From assembly GCA_020722685.1 (NCBI GenBank), contig DYKH01000015.1:8133-60777 (forward strand): a DNA stretch of 52,645 bases, in the 5' to 3' direction. A program made the translations under genes and the position numbers. Shown in pieces: positions 1-9,900 of this stretch; the first letter of the stretch is position 1; each line of letters opens with the position of its first letter. The DNA comes from Caldithrix sp. (GTDB lineage Bacteria; KSB1; UBA2214; DYKH01). Under the pieces are notes generated by a model that made no database searches, was not told where the DNA came from, and saw only the letters and a list, made by a program, of their open reading frames with translations.

Positions 1-901
1 CCACCGTGGCCGCAAGCTTGATGTCACCCATCAGCGGAACCACCAGCTCATATCTTCCATCGGTAAGCTGGACGGAACTCTGCCGCAAAAGGACAGGTGC
101 ATCCTTCTTGGTTACCACAAAGATCGCATCCTCGTCTGCGAAGGGGGTTGTGCCATCTTCGTGGAAAAGGGTGCCCGTGATGGTAGCGCCGGTTTGCAGG
201 TCAAAGTTGATGTCGCCGGTGACCGTGCCTTCCACCACTGCAACCTTGTTAGCGTTGCGCCAAGCTTCCCTGGAGGACAAGGGCGCGGCCAAATTATTGT
301 AAATCTCGTCCACATAATCCAGGCTGAAAGTGATCACATAGTAAGAGCCGCTTTTCAGTCCCGAAATGGTATAGTTCCCGTCGCCGCGAGCCGCCTTAGC
401 GTCGCCGGCAAAATAGCCGTATTCATCAAAAGCGAGTACGGTAATGTCGTTTGCCGCCGGCGCGCCGGCTACGGTGACCAGACCGCTGATGCCCCCGGCT
501 GCTTCGACGCGGGCCGCGCGATACGGGGCTAACAACTCATCGGGTTGGGCTTTCTTTTCCCGGACTGCCCGGCGCAGTTCTTTGGTAAAAAGCGGCACCA
601 GCACTTCCGGGCGGCTGTGGTCTTTGACGGCCTGCTCTATTCTTGCCTTGAGCGTCAACTCATGTAAAGCTTTTTTGAGGGCCGATTCATACCCTGCCGA
701 CGTCTCCTTTAGCGGAAGCGCCAATTGCGAAAGCTCCAGGTTGTTCGCCGAGCTGGTGATTTGATTTCTCAACATCTGCGCAACGTCGGCGCGATCTTTC
801 TGTTCCGACGACAACAGATGCCCGGGCAGGAATAAGAGCGTTGCAATGAGCAATGCGAGTAACAATGCACCGATTCCGTAGCGTTGATTGATTGGTTTCA
901 T
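1..901 (-). CDS. Secreted protein with carboxypeptidase-regulatory-like beta-sandwich domains (3' end outside window)
   Basis: An open frame runs from an ATG at 901 off the left edge, giving about 300 residues without a stop. The N-terminus (MKPINQRYGIGALLLALLIA) has a basic start and a hydrophobic stretch, so it is probably a Sec signal or anchor. A charged helical region follows to about residue 130. From about residue 137 there are two repeats of the type seen in carboxypeptidase-regulatory-like/prealbumin-like domains: ISGLVTVAG...GNYTISGLKSGSYYV and then ITGTLFHEDGTTPFAD. Such domains are surface or periplasmic beta-sandwiches and are common in FCB secreted proteins. AAGGGAAAGAG precedes the ATG. 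The C-terminus, where a T9SS sorting signal might sit, is not visible, so the function is unknown. Confidence 0.75.
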   Translation of the reverse strand, partial: MKPINQRYGIGALLLALLIATLLFLPGHLLSSEQKDRADVAQMLRNQITSSANNLELSQLALPLKETSAGYESALKKALHELTLKARIEQAVKDHSRPEVLVPLFTKELRRAVREKKAQPDELLAPYRAARVEAAGGISGLVTVAGAPAANDITVLAFDEYGYFAGDAKAARGDGNYTISGLKSGSYYVITFSLDYVDEIYNNLAAPLSSREAWRNANKVAVVEGTVTGDINFDLQTGATITGTLFHEDGTTPFADEDAIFVVTKKDAPVLLRQSSVQLTDGRYELVVPLMGDIKLAATV

Positions 902-1186
902 CTTCTCTTTCCCTTCAGTTAGTCAACATGCATTTTTCCGGCTTGAAAATGATTGGCTGTCGCGTCCCCTTTCTCCCAGAGCGCCCTTCTTGTCACTGGA
1001 TATGCAACAAAAAGCCTTGTGCCCTTATTTCCCGAAGGAAGGCAAGCCGCATGCTCCGGAATTGCCGATTTGCGATTTTCGATTGCCGACTTGGTTCCTC
1101 GTGGAAGGTAAGTCGAATACCGGCTTTGTAAGAAATCGGCAAAATATGCGGAAGCTTTAGCAGACTTGACTTGCCAACAATCACAA
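902..1186. other. Gap without a supported gene
   Basis: No convincing coding sequence is visible. Around 1058-1090 there is a tract of alternating GATTT/GATTGCCGA motifs, a low-complexity pattern typical of dispersed intergenic repeats. The open frames here have no recognisable protein and start inside this tract. The segment presumably carries the 5' region of the minus-strand gene ending at the left edge; no clear promoter is seen. Confidence 0.4.
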
Positions 1187-1840
1187 TCAGTCAAGAAATT
1201 CGATGCGGGAAGGAGGTCGCCAGAGAAAGTTTTTGGACTTGAAGGAAACAACCTTATCACCAAAGCCCATCAAGTCCAAGAGAACGCCGAAAACTCGTCC
1301 GCGTCTGGCCGGTTTCACCCTGACGGGCGCTTCCTCTTGGGACTGGCCGGAAACCCAGTTGCGCAGCTCTTGGTAGCTTTCGTTGGAAATGGGCTGAAAA
1401 GTCGTCTGGATGGTGAGGTAATATTTGGCGTTCTTTTCGATGGTGGTCGTATCCGCCAAGGACAAGTTTTCGATGGCCGAGCAAATCCGCCGCAGCGTTT
1501 CGACGTTGGCCGTGAGCCGGTTTTCCAACTCGCTGGCAATGGCAAATTTGCCTTCCCAGTTGTCATAATAAACCTTGATGGAGTAGAATTTCTCGCAGAC
1601 GATTTGGCTGAACAACCTCTTGTTGCGCCAGAGTTGGATGTGATGCAGAATCTCCGAGGTGAACCCGCGCTGCAATCCTTCAATGACTTTCTCGTTCATC
1701 AAATTTTCGATGTGATAGCCCAAGAGCAGTTGATCCCCGGAAACGACCAGACTGTCGATGGCTATTTTGCGCTCGGCGCCGTAGGCCACTGCTAAAATAA
1801 GCAGGGGCAAAATGAGGATTATGAGCGGCCGTTTTGGCAT
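1187..1840 (-). CDS. DUF4390-like exported protein
   Basis: A 217-residue protein with a signal peptide (hydrophobic run LIILILPLLILAVAYG at residues 5-20). The mature part begins with a beta-rich segment, IAIDSLVVSGDQLLLGYHIE, followed by VIEGLQRGFTSEILHHIQLW and a later KVYYDNWEGKFAI. This order (a strand, an x-x-GL-x-x-G helix, an aromatic and basic stretch, then a tyrosine-rich strand) resembles DUF4390 proteins, which are about 180 residues long, exported and of unknown role. The last 40 residues are basic and probably an extension. The Shine-Dalgarno upstream of the ATG at 1840 is weak. The family assignment is by recollection of the pattern, without an alignment. Confidence 0.6.
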   Translation of the reverse strand: MPKRPLIILILPLLILAVAYGAERKIAIDSLVVSGDQLLLGYHIENLMNEKVIEGLQRGFTSEILHHIQLWRNKRLFSQIVCEKFYSIKVYYDNWEGKFAIASELENRLTANVETLRRICSAIENLSLADTTTIEKNAKYYLTIQTTFQPISNESYQELRNWVSGQSQEEAPVRVKPARRGRVFGVLLDLMGFGDKVVSFKSKNFLWRPPSRIEFLD

Positions 1841-2150
1841 TTCGGTTCTTTGGTTTGCGGAAGTGGATTAGGGGTACACCTTCAGACTCTGAGCCGTCTC
1901 CTTTTGTCAGGAGGGCCGCTGCGATCAGCAGTGCCGATTGCAAACGGCATCCAACAGCGTGTTATTGAAAAGCCGTCCGCCGGGGGAGGATCGCCCGTGG
2001 CCGGATGCTTTCGGCATGACCCTCCGGGCGCGGCAGCCCGTCATACAAAGAATCTTTTTCCATCCAACGCAGTGAGCAGCAAAGAAATCCCGGCACCGTG
2101 ACGTTGAAGGCAGTCCACCAATGACTCAATCGAAGTAGCAAAGAAAACGG
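1841..2150. other. Gap of 310 bp, no gene supported
   Basis: A stretch between the DUF4390-like gene and prmA. The longest minus-strand frames are under 90 codons, rich in Arg and Gly, and resemble nothing. The GC-rich part at 1978-2040 can form short hairpins. No promoter or terminator is convincing. Confidence 0.4.
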
Positions 2151-3026
2151 TCAGGGTTTTATTCTGACCTTGAAGGCAAGCCATTCTTCCTCGGCAGTCA
2201 TTTCCAAGGGAAAGAATCCCCTGTGCAGCAACTGCTCGCGCATCACTCTTTCTTCCTCCGCTAAAATACCGGAGAGAAGGCCAACCGAGCGATAATCTAA
2301 CATTTCTTTGATGAATGGCAAGCTTTTTAGTATCTGCTCCCGGTTCAGGTTGGCCATGACCAGATCGTATTTGCGCGCCCGCAGACCGGCCAAGGTACCG
2401 GCAAATATCCTCAGCTTATCGGCCACATTGTTGATCACGGCGTTTTTTCGCGCGGTGATAGCTGCCAATGGATCGATGTCCAGGGCGGTAATCGGTCCGG
2501 CGCCCAACTTGGCGGCAGCGATGGCCAATATTCCGGTGCCGGTGCCAATGTCCAGAACCGAGGCGCCGGGGCGGATATTTTTTTCCATGAGACGCAAAGT
2601 GAGCTGAGTGGTTGCATGAGTACCCGTGCCGAACGCCATTTCCGGATCGATTTCGATGACGCACGGCGGGGCATCGCGAGGTATGGCTTCCCAGCTTGGC
2701 TTGATGAGAATTCCAGGCGAAACTCTAATGGCGTGATAGTCTTTTTTCCACTCGGCGTTCCAATCCCGATCGGCGAGTTCGACAATGGAAATGGTTTCCG
2801 GTCTGTGCGAAAGACCCAATTCCTCCAATTGGCTGAGATATTCTTCGATGCCAGCAAGGAGCTTTTCGCCGGAGATGGCCGAAGGGAAAAAAGCTTCAAC
2901 GGCGCCATCTTTCTCGATGACCCCTGTTGCCCCTATTTCAAAAAGATAATTGCTGACCGCCTCCCTAATTGAAGGGGTCACCGGCACTGTGACCTGCCAC
3001 CAATGCTTGAGTTCTCTACTCGCCAT
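2151..3026 (-). CDS. prmA: Ribosomal protein L11 methyltransferase PrmA
   Basis: SAM-dependent enzyme that trimethylates ribosomal protein L11 in the cytoplasm. The start is placed at the ATG at 3026 (MASRELKHWWQVTVPV); a longer frame to 3137 runs deep into the upstream peptidase gene and its N-terminus is not PrmA-like. This gives 291 residues, close to the usual size. An N-terminal L11-recognition domain spans about residues 8-100. The catalytic domain has EMAFGTGTHATT, the SAM-binding motif VLDIGTGTGILAIAAAKLGA, the acidic loop ALDIDPLA and the MANLNREQI motif typical of the family. It overlaps the upstream M28 peptidase gene by 11 bp, so the two are probably co-transcribed. Confidence 0.93.
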   Translation of the reverse strand: MASRELKHWWQVTVPVTPSIREAVSNYLFEIGATGVIEKDGAVEAFFPSAISGEKLLAGIEEYLSQLEELGLSHRPETISIVELADRDWNAEWKKDYHAIRVSPGILIKPSWEAIPRDAPPCVIEIDPEMAFGTGTHATTQLTLRLMEKNIRPGASVLDIGTGTGILAIAAAKLGAGPITALDIDPLAAITARKNAVINNVADKLRIFAGTLAGLRARKYDLVMANLNREQILKSLPFIKEMLDYRSVGLLSGILAEEERVMREQLLHRGFFPLEMTAEEEWLAFKVRIKP

Positions 3027-3930
3027 AAATGAGAGCCACCAATAATCTGCCAATCTTCTCCAAGCTTGCGGCGCTACACTTGTCGGGGGTATCTTGCAGG
3101 GTGTGCCAATGGGGATAGTCAAAGTCGATGAGATCAATGCAGGGGATGCCTGCTTCTAATAAGGGGAGGTGATCGTCAAAGATCGCATAGCCAATTTGCG
3201 GAATGAACTCGCCGATTCCCAGCTCCTCCGCCTTGTTCCACACTTTCTCCACGATGGCTGGAGCAAACTGGGTGGAATGGGCTTCTTTGTAAATGGTCAG
3301 ATTCGCATCGCCGATCATGTCCAACAAAATTCCCAGGCGCGGGCGATAGTGGGGGTCCGCTTGCGCAGCAAAAGCCGCAGCGCCGCGAGCGTAGCTGCGT
3401 TCTTCCCCTTCCTGACCTGCATCTTCTCCATCAAAAAGGATAATATCGACGCCGACCGCGGGCTTGTTTTGCGCCAGAATTCGCGCCATTTCCAACAAGA
3501 CGGCCACGCCGGATGCCCCGTCATTGGCGCCCAAGATGGGTTTGTCGTGGTTGGCTGGATTCGGGTCCCGCTCCGCCCATGGGCGCGTGTCCCAATGGGC
3601 ACAAAGAAGAATGCGATTCCCAATGTTTGGCTGGAAATTGGCGATGATGTTACTGGCCTGAGCGCTGCGCGGTTCTCCTTTGGGAGTCTTATAGGTCAGC
3701 AAAAATGGCTGGGTGGATACCTCGTCCGCATAAGTGCGAAGGGTTTGGATGAGATAGTCTTGGCAGTGCTGATGCCCCGCGGTTCCGGATGCACGCGGGC
3801 CAAACTCGCATTGCTTGAGCAGAAAGTTGTAGGCGCTTTGGCCGTCGAACACCGGCAGTTGTCGGGCAGCGCAGTGAATGGCAAGAGCAAGGAAGACGAA
3901 CAAGAGACTTTTTGGGCAGAACCAGGACAT
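3016..3930 (-). CDS. M28-family zinc peptidase / glutaminyl-peptide cyclotransferase-like
   Basis: A 304-residue exported protein with a signal peptide at about residues 1-22. The metal-binding set of family M28 is complete in order: His in CAHWDTRP, Asp in GANDGASG, Glu pair in LFDGEDAG, Asp in LLDMIGD, and His in YPHWHTLQDTPDK. The preceding WAERDPNPANHDKPI loop and the HWHTLQDTPDKC segment are like bacterial glutaminyl cyclase-type M28 proteins, so either aminopeptidase or glutaminyl cyclase activity is possible; sequence alone does not decide. It probably acts in the periplasm. It lies downstream of sprA and overlaps prmA by 11 bp. Confidence 0.88.
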   Translation of the reverse strand: MSWFCPKSLLFVFLALAIHCAARQLPVFDGQSAYNFLLKQCEFGPRASGTAGHQHCQDYLIQTLRTYADEVSTQPFLLTYKTPKGEPRSAQASNIIANFQPNIGNRILLCAHWDTRPWAERDPNPANHDKPILGANDGASGVAVLLEMARILAQNKPAVGVDIILFDGEDAGQEGEERSYARGAAAFAAQADPHYRPRLGILLDMIGDANLTIYKEAHSTQFAPAIVEKVWNKAEELGIGEFIPQIGYAIFDDHLPLLEAGIPCIDLIDFDYPHWHTLQDTPDKCSAASLEKIGRLLVALIYGE

Positions 3931-3959
3931 GGCTGAGATTCTCGTGTTTAGGATATAAG

Positions 3960-3974
3960 CCCCGAGGTGCGGGG
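3960..3974 (-). other. Short GC hairpin between sprA and the M28 peptidase gene
   Basis: CCCCG and CGGGG are separated by 5 nt in the 62-bp gap after the sprA stop. On the minus-strand transcript it is followed by CTTATAT rather than a U-run, so it is at best a weak terminator or an mRNA-end hairpin. Confidence 0.35.
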
Positions 3975-3992
3975 TCCCCCTATGCCTAAAGT

Positions 3993-6900
3993 TTAGCTTC
4001 CCCTGATGGAAATATTTACATCGATGCCGAATTCTTTGTAGGAGGAATCGCCGATGAGCTTGTTGTGGGTCTTACCGATTTCCAGATGGGCGCCGCCGCG
4101 AACGCGATCGCTAAAGCTGTAATTCATGTTCGGCTTGAAGAACCATTTGCTGGTCTCACCGGTGACTTCATAATCGCCGCCGCTGCGGCTCTTGAGCGTA
4201 GAGTTGCTACCCATGCTGAAAGTTAGGGAAACATCGACGCTGTTCTTCAGCCGCATGTTTTTGAACGGCCAAACGGGAATGGGAATTCTAAAGTCGCTGC
4301 GCTTGGAGTAATTGGCGGTCATGGAGATGTCGTTGCTGGTGGTCCTGTTGCCGGAGATGCCAAAAGTGCGGGTGAGGGTGGTCTTGTCGGAGGTGTTGTA
4401 ACGAACATTCATGGAGATGCCGTTTTTCCACGACATGGTCAGCCCGAGCAACGGGCGGAATTGTGAATCCTGATCTTCTTTGGTGATGACCTCTACACCC
4501 TTGTTTACGTCGAACGTCTCGCTGGATTGGCCGCTGTGGCCGTGCTCCAGACTGAGGCGCTGAATGTATTTGTTCACCAGCGGCAGTTTTTCCAAACCGC
4601 CCACTCGCAAGGTCCAGTCCGGGAACAGCATGCTCACGTTATCGCCCAAAGTAAGCCAGGTCTGGGAGCGTTGCCCGGTCGTGGTCGTGCTTGAGTTGAG
4701 CGAATAATTGTTATCGTACTTGAAGCTGAGCGAAATGTCCCTGCCAAGCTTGATGCCGGAGGAGGCGCTGATGGTTTGGCTTTCGCTCCGGGAGCCGCGG
4801 TTAAGGTTGGTTCCTCCTCCCGTGCCCGCGCCGCCGGTTTCGGACTGGAACTCCAAAGGCACGCCGAGACTATCGGTAAGGCCAAATTGAAACGCCAGAC
4901 TGGGCATGCCGGTCAGGCCATAGGTGTTCAGGCTGTTCCTTTGGCTCATGTTGATGCTAAAGGGTTCGAACAGGTCGAAAAACTTGGCAAAGGTTCCCAG
5001 CACAGAGAAGCCGCCGCCGGATTTTTCCTGCGGTGCCGGCTTTTTCCCCTTTGGCTCTTTCTCGCCTTGATCTTCAGGCTTGCTACCCGGCTTCGGACGC
5101 TGGGGTTGAGGCCGCGGTCCTCTGCCGGCCGGACTTACGGATGGGCGATAAATGGTTTTCACCAGAGCGCCCAGATTAAGCGTCCCGGATGCGCTGAGGC
5201 TGACATTCTGAGTGGCGCTCTTGGCCTGCGTTCGCTGTTGCCTGTTATAGCCGTATTTGAAGGCCGCGGTGTAAGAAAAATTACTGGTCAGCCAGGAGAA
5301 GAACTTGGGGTTGTACTTGATGGAAAAGTTTTGGCTGACGCTGGTCAGCAATCCCAATTGACCCTGTTTGATCTGTTGCAACAACGTATCCTGCGGAATG
5401 CCCTGCAGGTCGTGGGTGTAGGCGCGATTGGCATCGAGGGAGAGATTGTCAAAAATTTTCATTTGTCCGGCGTAGGTACGATTGACGTTAAAGGAACCGT
5501 TCTTCGATTCAACCCCGGTTCGCGTCAACGAGGTATTGTTGGTACGCGTTCCTGCCATTTTGGTGGAAAAAGACTCGGGCGCATAATACACTTTCATTTC
5601 CGTGATTTTGGTCAGCAGGCGTGATTTGCCGAGGAAGCCGAATGGCTTGATGAAATTGTTGCGCCCGAAATTGACCCCCCAATCCAAATTGGCGGATTCG
5701 GATTTGTTTTGAGAACTCTTGGTGCGCGAGTCGCTGCCTTTGCCGCTGGTTTGACTGTAGCTGGCGCGCAGGGGGGTGAGCAGGTTCTTGACGAAAAAGT
5801 TTTGCGAGCGGGAGGTGAAGCCCAAGGAGACGCTGAAGCCCTGCCTCTCATTGATGGTGCGAATTTGTTCGATGATGGAATCCGGCAGGGCGTTGGTCAC
5901 CTCCACGTCGGTTCCCGGCTTGTATTTTGGGGTGGCTTCGCTGCGGGCGTAATTATAGTTGATGGGTATCGACAAGCCCAATTTGGACGGCAGGAATTTG
6001 TCGAGCTGAAAACTGGTATTGAAGCTGCCGCTGATGCGGTTGTCGCCGTCGCCGTATTGTGTAGCGACGTTGTGAAAGTCCGCGTCCTGTTTATCCACTT
6101 GCCCGTTGAAGCGCATCAAATCCGCCCAGGCAAAGTCCAAGCTGGCGCGCATGGCCATGCCTTTGTCCTTCTTGACGTTGGACAAACGCAGTTCGTTCAT
6201 ATAGACTTCGCCCGTGAAAGGCAAGACGTCGGCTGCCGGCACCCCCAATTCGTCATAATCGAGGTTTTTGACGCCGGCCACCAGGATGCGAATATTGCGC
6301 AAAGCGGGGGTACCTTTGACGACCCAGGAACGACCGTTTCCCAAATCTTTGTAGTAGACTTTGCGAGTGGAGTCATAATTTTGGGCGATAAGCTTAATGG
6401 CGGAAAGCTGAACTAAATCGACTTCAATATCATTATTGGTCCAGCCTTCGTAGACCGGTTGTCTCACCTCGTAATAGTTATTCATATCGGCGCCGAAGCG
6501 GAGGAAGAATTGAATCCGCGAGGTGTCTGCCTTAATATGCCGGCCAAAAGGATCGTGACCATAAACATACATCTTGAGCGTACGGTAGTGAATATAATCC
6601 TGCGCCTCATAAAAGGCCTTTTGGATGATGCCGTTTTCGCCGGGAAGCAGATTATCGACCTTGAGAACCAAGGACTGCTCTTTGGCCTGCACGCGGGTGA
6701 TCCGGTCCACCTCACCAACTACGCCTCGCGCCGGACGATAGTCGGGGTTATCATGGGTATTGACAACCGTGACGGTCACCGTCGAGTCGTTTTTGGCATC
6801 ATATTTTTCCGGCTCCAGTTTGGAAGCGACGCCGAATTCCTTCCACTCGCTGCCGACCAGATTGATCTCGGCAATCGACACATCGTGCGTTTTCTGGGTG

Positions 6901-9900
6901 TCAAAGCCATCCACCCAAACACGGATGTATTCCACCAGGGACAAATCCGGGTTCCCGATCTTCTTCAAGGTTGGCTCCGGGGCTTCGAGGGGGATCCGGT
7001 ATTGTCGCCAGCCGTAATCTTCGCCGGTCTCGTTGGAAATGCTGGCGCCGGCGATATACATCGTGTCCGGGTGGTCGCGGCGCAAAGAGAAAGAGTACTC
7101 AAAATAGTCATTGCGCAAATCCACGTCGCCGTTGCCGTTCATGTCTTCCGAATCAGGTTTACGCCCACCGTAGTCGTTTTCGTTATCTTCCGTGCCATTC
7201 GATTTGGAATAGTCGATATTAGATTGATTATTGCCCGGATTGAAACGCCAATCGTCGTAGCTAATGGGCTCGCCAAAGTCCCGCCGACCATTGCCGTTGA
7301 TATCCCAATAGTCGAGCGGATCCGCGCCGCCCATGCCGTCCAAGCCCACGTCCTCGCCGGCGTCCAAAAGATCGTTGCGAATGCCGTTGCGCAAAATATC
7401 TTCCGTGTCCAGATGCTTGTTGGGAATAATGTCTTCCGAGATCTGCCCGAGATCGATGTGTACCGTCCCAGTATCACCTTTGACCCAGACTTCTAAGAAT
7501 TTGGCTTCCGTTTGATCATAATAGCCGGCGGAGAGAGCCTTTTGCACGCCTCCCCAGGATTCCGTAATCTGCCTGCCGAGCTTAGGCAGGCTGTCAGCCG
7601 GAGAGAATTGCATGACCAGAATATTGGTGGTTTGCGCGACATTGGCGTTGACATCACGATTGGGCCAAATCCACTTGATAGGATATTGGCCGTAGGGATT
7701 GTACCAAACCAAGTGGCCGCGATTTTCCAGGGTGGGGTAGGTTTTGGAAAAGTCGACCTTGCCGATGGGCGGAGAACAAGGCAGCCAGCTTTTCTGGGTA
7801 ATGCCGATGGGGGTGATGCGTTTGGAGGCTTCAAAATCGTCTATGTACGCCACGCCGTCGTTGTCACCGGTTTGCTCGTTGTTGCGGGTATTGGGATTGG
7901 GAATGACCTGCGCGACTTCGCCCTCGAATTTGATGGATGAGGGCGCCCGCGAATCCACAAAGGGAAGCAAATTCGCCAGACGGGTCAGGAAGAAAGGCTT
8001 CGCGGAAAGAGAGGTGTTGACGTCCCAAACCATGTTGCGCATCGGCCCCTTGCCGACGCGGATTTTTTGATCCAGCGTTCGCTCATTCAAATACAGGAAC
8101 GTGCCGCCGATAAAGCTGTCGTCCCACAGGCCGTACTCGGCACGAACTCCCATGACGGTCTTTTTGTCGATCTGGAAAAGCTGATTGCTTTCATAGGTGA
8201 CGTCCAGGTTGGAGGAGGGGCGAGTTGCCTCTTCATTGAGAACGCGTAGAGTGCCGGTAAAATAATCGATCGTATAGTCCGTACCGCGCACCAGCTTGCG
8301 CCCGTTTAGGGTGACCTCTTCCGAGTTCTCGATGATATTCATACCCAGACGGTATTCGGAGCTGCGGGTGCGCGATTTGACTTCGATATAGAATTTGCTT
8401 TGGGCGGTGATGACGCTTTGCACAGTCGTATCGTAAATGGCCGGCGAGCGCTTGTCTTCCGGCAACAGGTCCTGATATTCTTGATCGACGGGATCGAATG
8501 GCTGTAAATCCGGAAAGATGATTTCACCCCGCGCCAAATTGATGATATTCGGATTCAAGTCTACGACATTATCTGGATTGGGGCCTCCGGAGAGATCAAC
8601 CCGGTCCAGTCCGAAAACCTCCAAGTAAGTTTTTTTGTCGCTGCCGATGGTGATGGTTTCTTCCGGGTCTCCGGAGGGCGGCTTGTAAAAGATGTGTATT
8701 TCGAACCCATCCTCGGGGACGTTGCGGCTGCCCAGGCTGTAGACGTTCTTCCATTCCAAATCCCAGGTTTTGTCGCTGGGTCGCGGCGTCTGCGTTTTCA
8801 GCAAGCGAAGCTGAACGATCTGACTGCTGTCCGGGTTGAAGCCGATGTCGCCGCGAACCCGCCCCGAGCTGTCCCGATAAGCGACGGCCAAAACTTCACC
8901 ATCTCCGGAAGGCACGTTCAACTGAATGAAGCCGAGGCGGGTGTCGACGTAATAGTCGGTTTTATCCAAGCGGATGAAATAACCGCGATAGTGTTCCGGA
9001 TCGACGGTTAGAGTGTCTCCTCGATCAATGTCGGATTCCTCGCCCTTGGGAACCAAAGCCCAGCCACGCATGGATTCAGCAAAACGCTGCTGATAATTCG
9101 GCTCGGATTTGTACAGCTCAATTTGGGTGATGGTTCTATTCGGATCAACGATGAAGTAACCCTCATCGTTTTTTACCAGGTATTGCTGCCGGTAGTATTC
9201 GTCAATAAAATAATAGGTGCCGCGCTTGTATTGATAATCCTCGATGCGCTTGGCTTCTTCCGAGGCCCCGCCTTTGAGGGAAAGCTTTTTGTTTTCACCC
9301 TTTTCTTGGCTGGCGATGGCGGTCAGCTTGAGGTTGCCCAAAGTAGCCGCTGCTTTGATGCCGAACAATCCGCTGCTCTGGCCGCCGAAAGTGACAAAGC
9401 GTGTTCCGGGCAAGGAAAGCGCGATGTTGCCGGCTTCGATGGATTGGATGATTTCGTCTTCATAGCCTTCGTACTTGAGCTGGATATTGTTTTCAAAGTC
9501 GAAAGCGCGCTCCGAGTCCTGATCTACGCCGATGGTCACCTTGTCACCCACGTGGCCTTGCACGCGGAAGCGCTGCGTTTGCTCCATCTTGAAATTGTTG
9601 TCCGAGCCGCGTGTCAAAGCCGTTTTCACTTCGCTGCGCTTTTCGTTGCGGAAGCCGCCGCGAATGGTAATGTCGCCGGTCACGTCCAGGCCGACGGTGC
9701 CGCCGCCAAAGATTTTTTGGAACGCCTTGTTCTTGATTTCCACAGGAATGTCGATGCGCAGTCCGCCGCCGCCTCTCCGCTCGTATTGGGAACGCTCGCC
9801 GATCCGACTCACCGCACTGCGCTGCCACATGGTTTGCAGATTCACTTGCCGGCGAGCCCGGCGATAATCATTCAGAGTCAGATAGGCGGGAACACGAAAA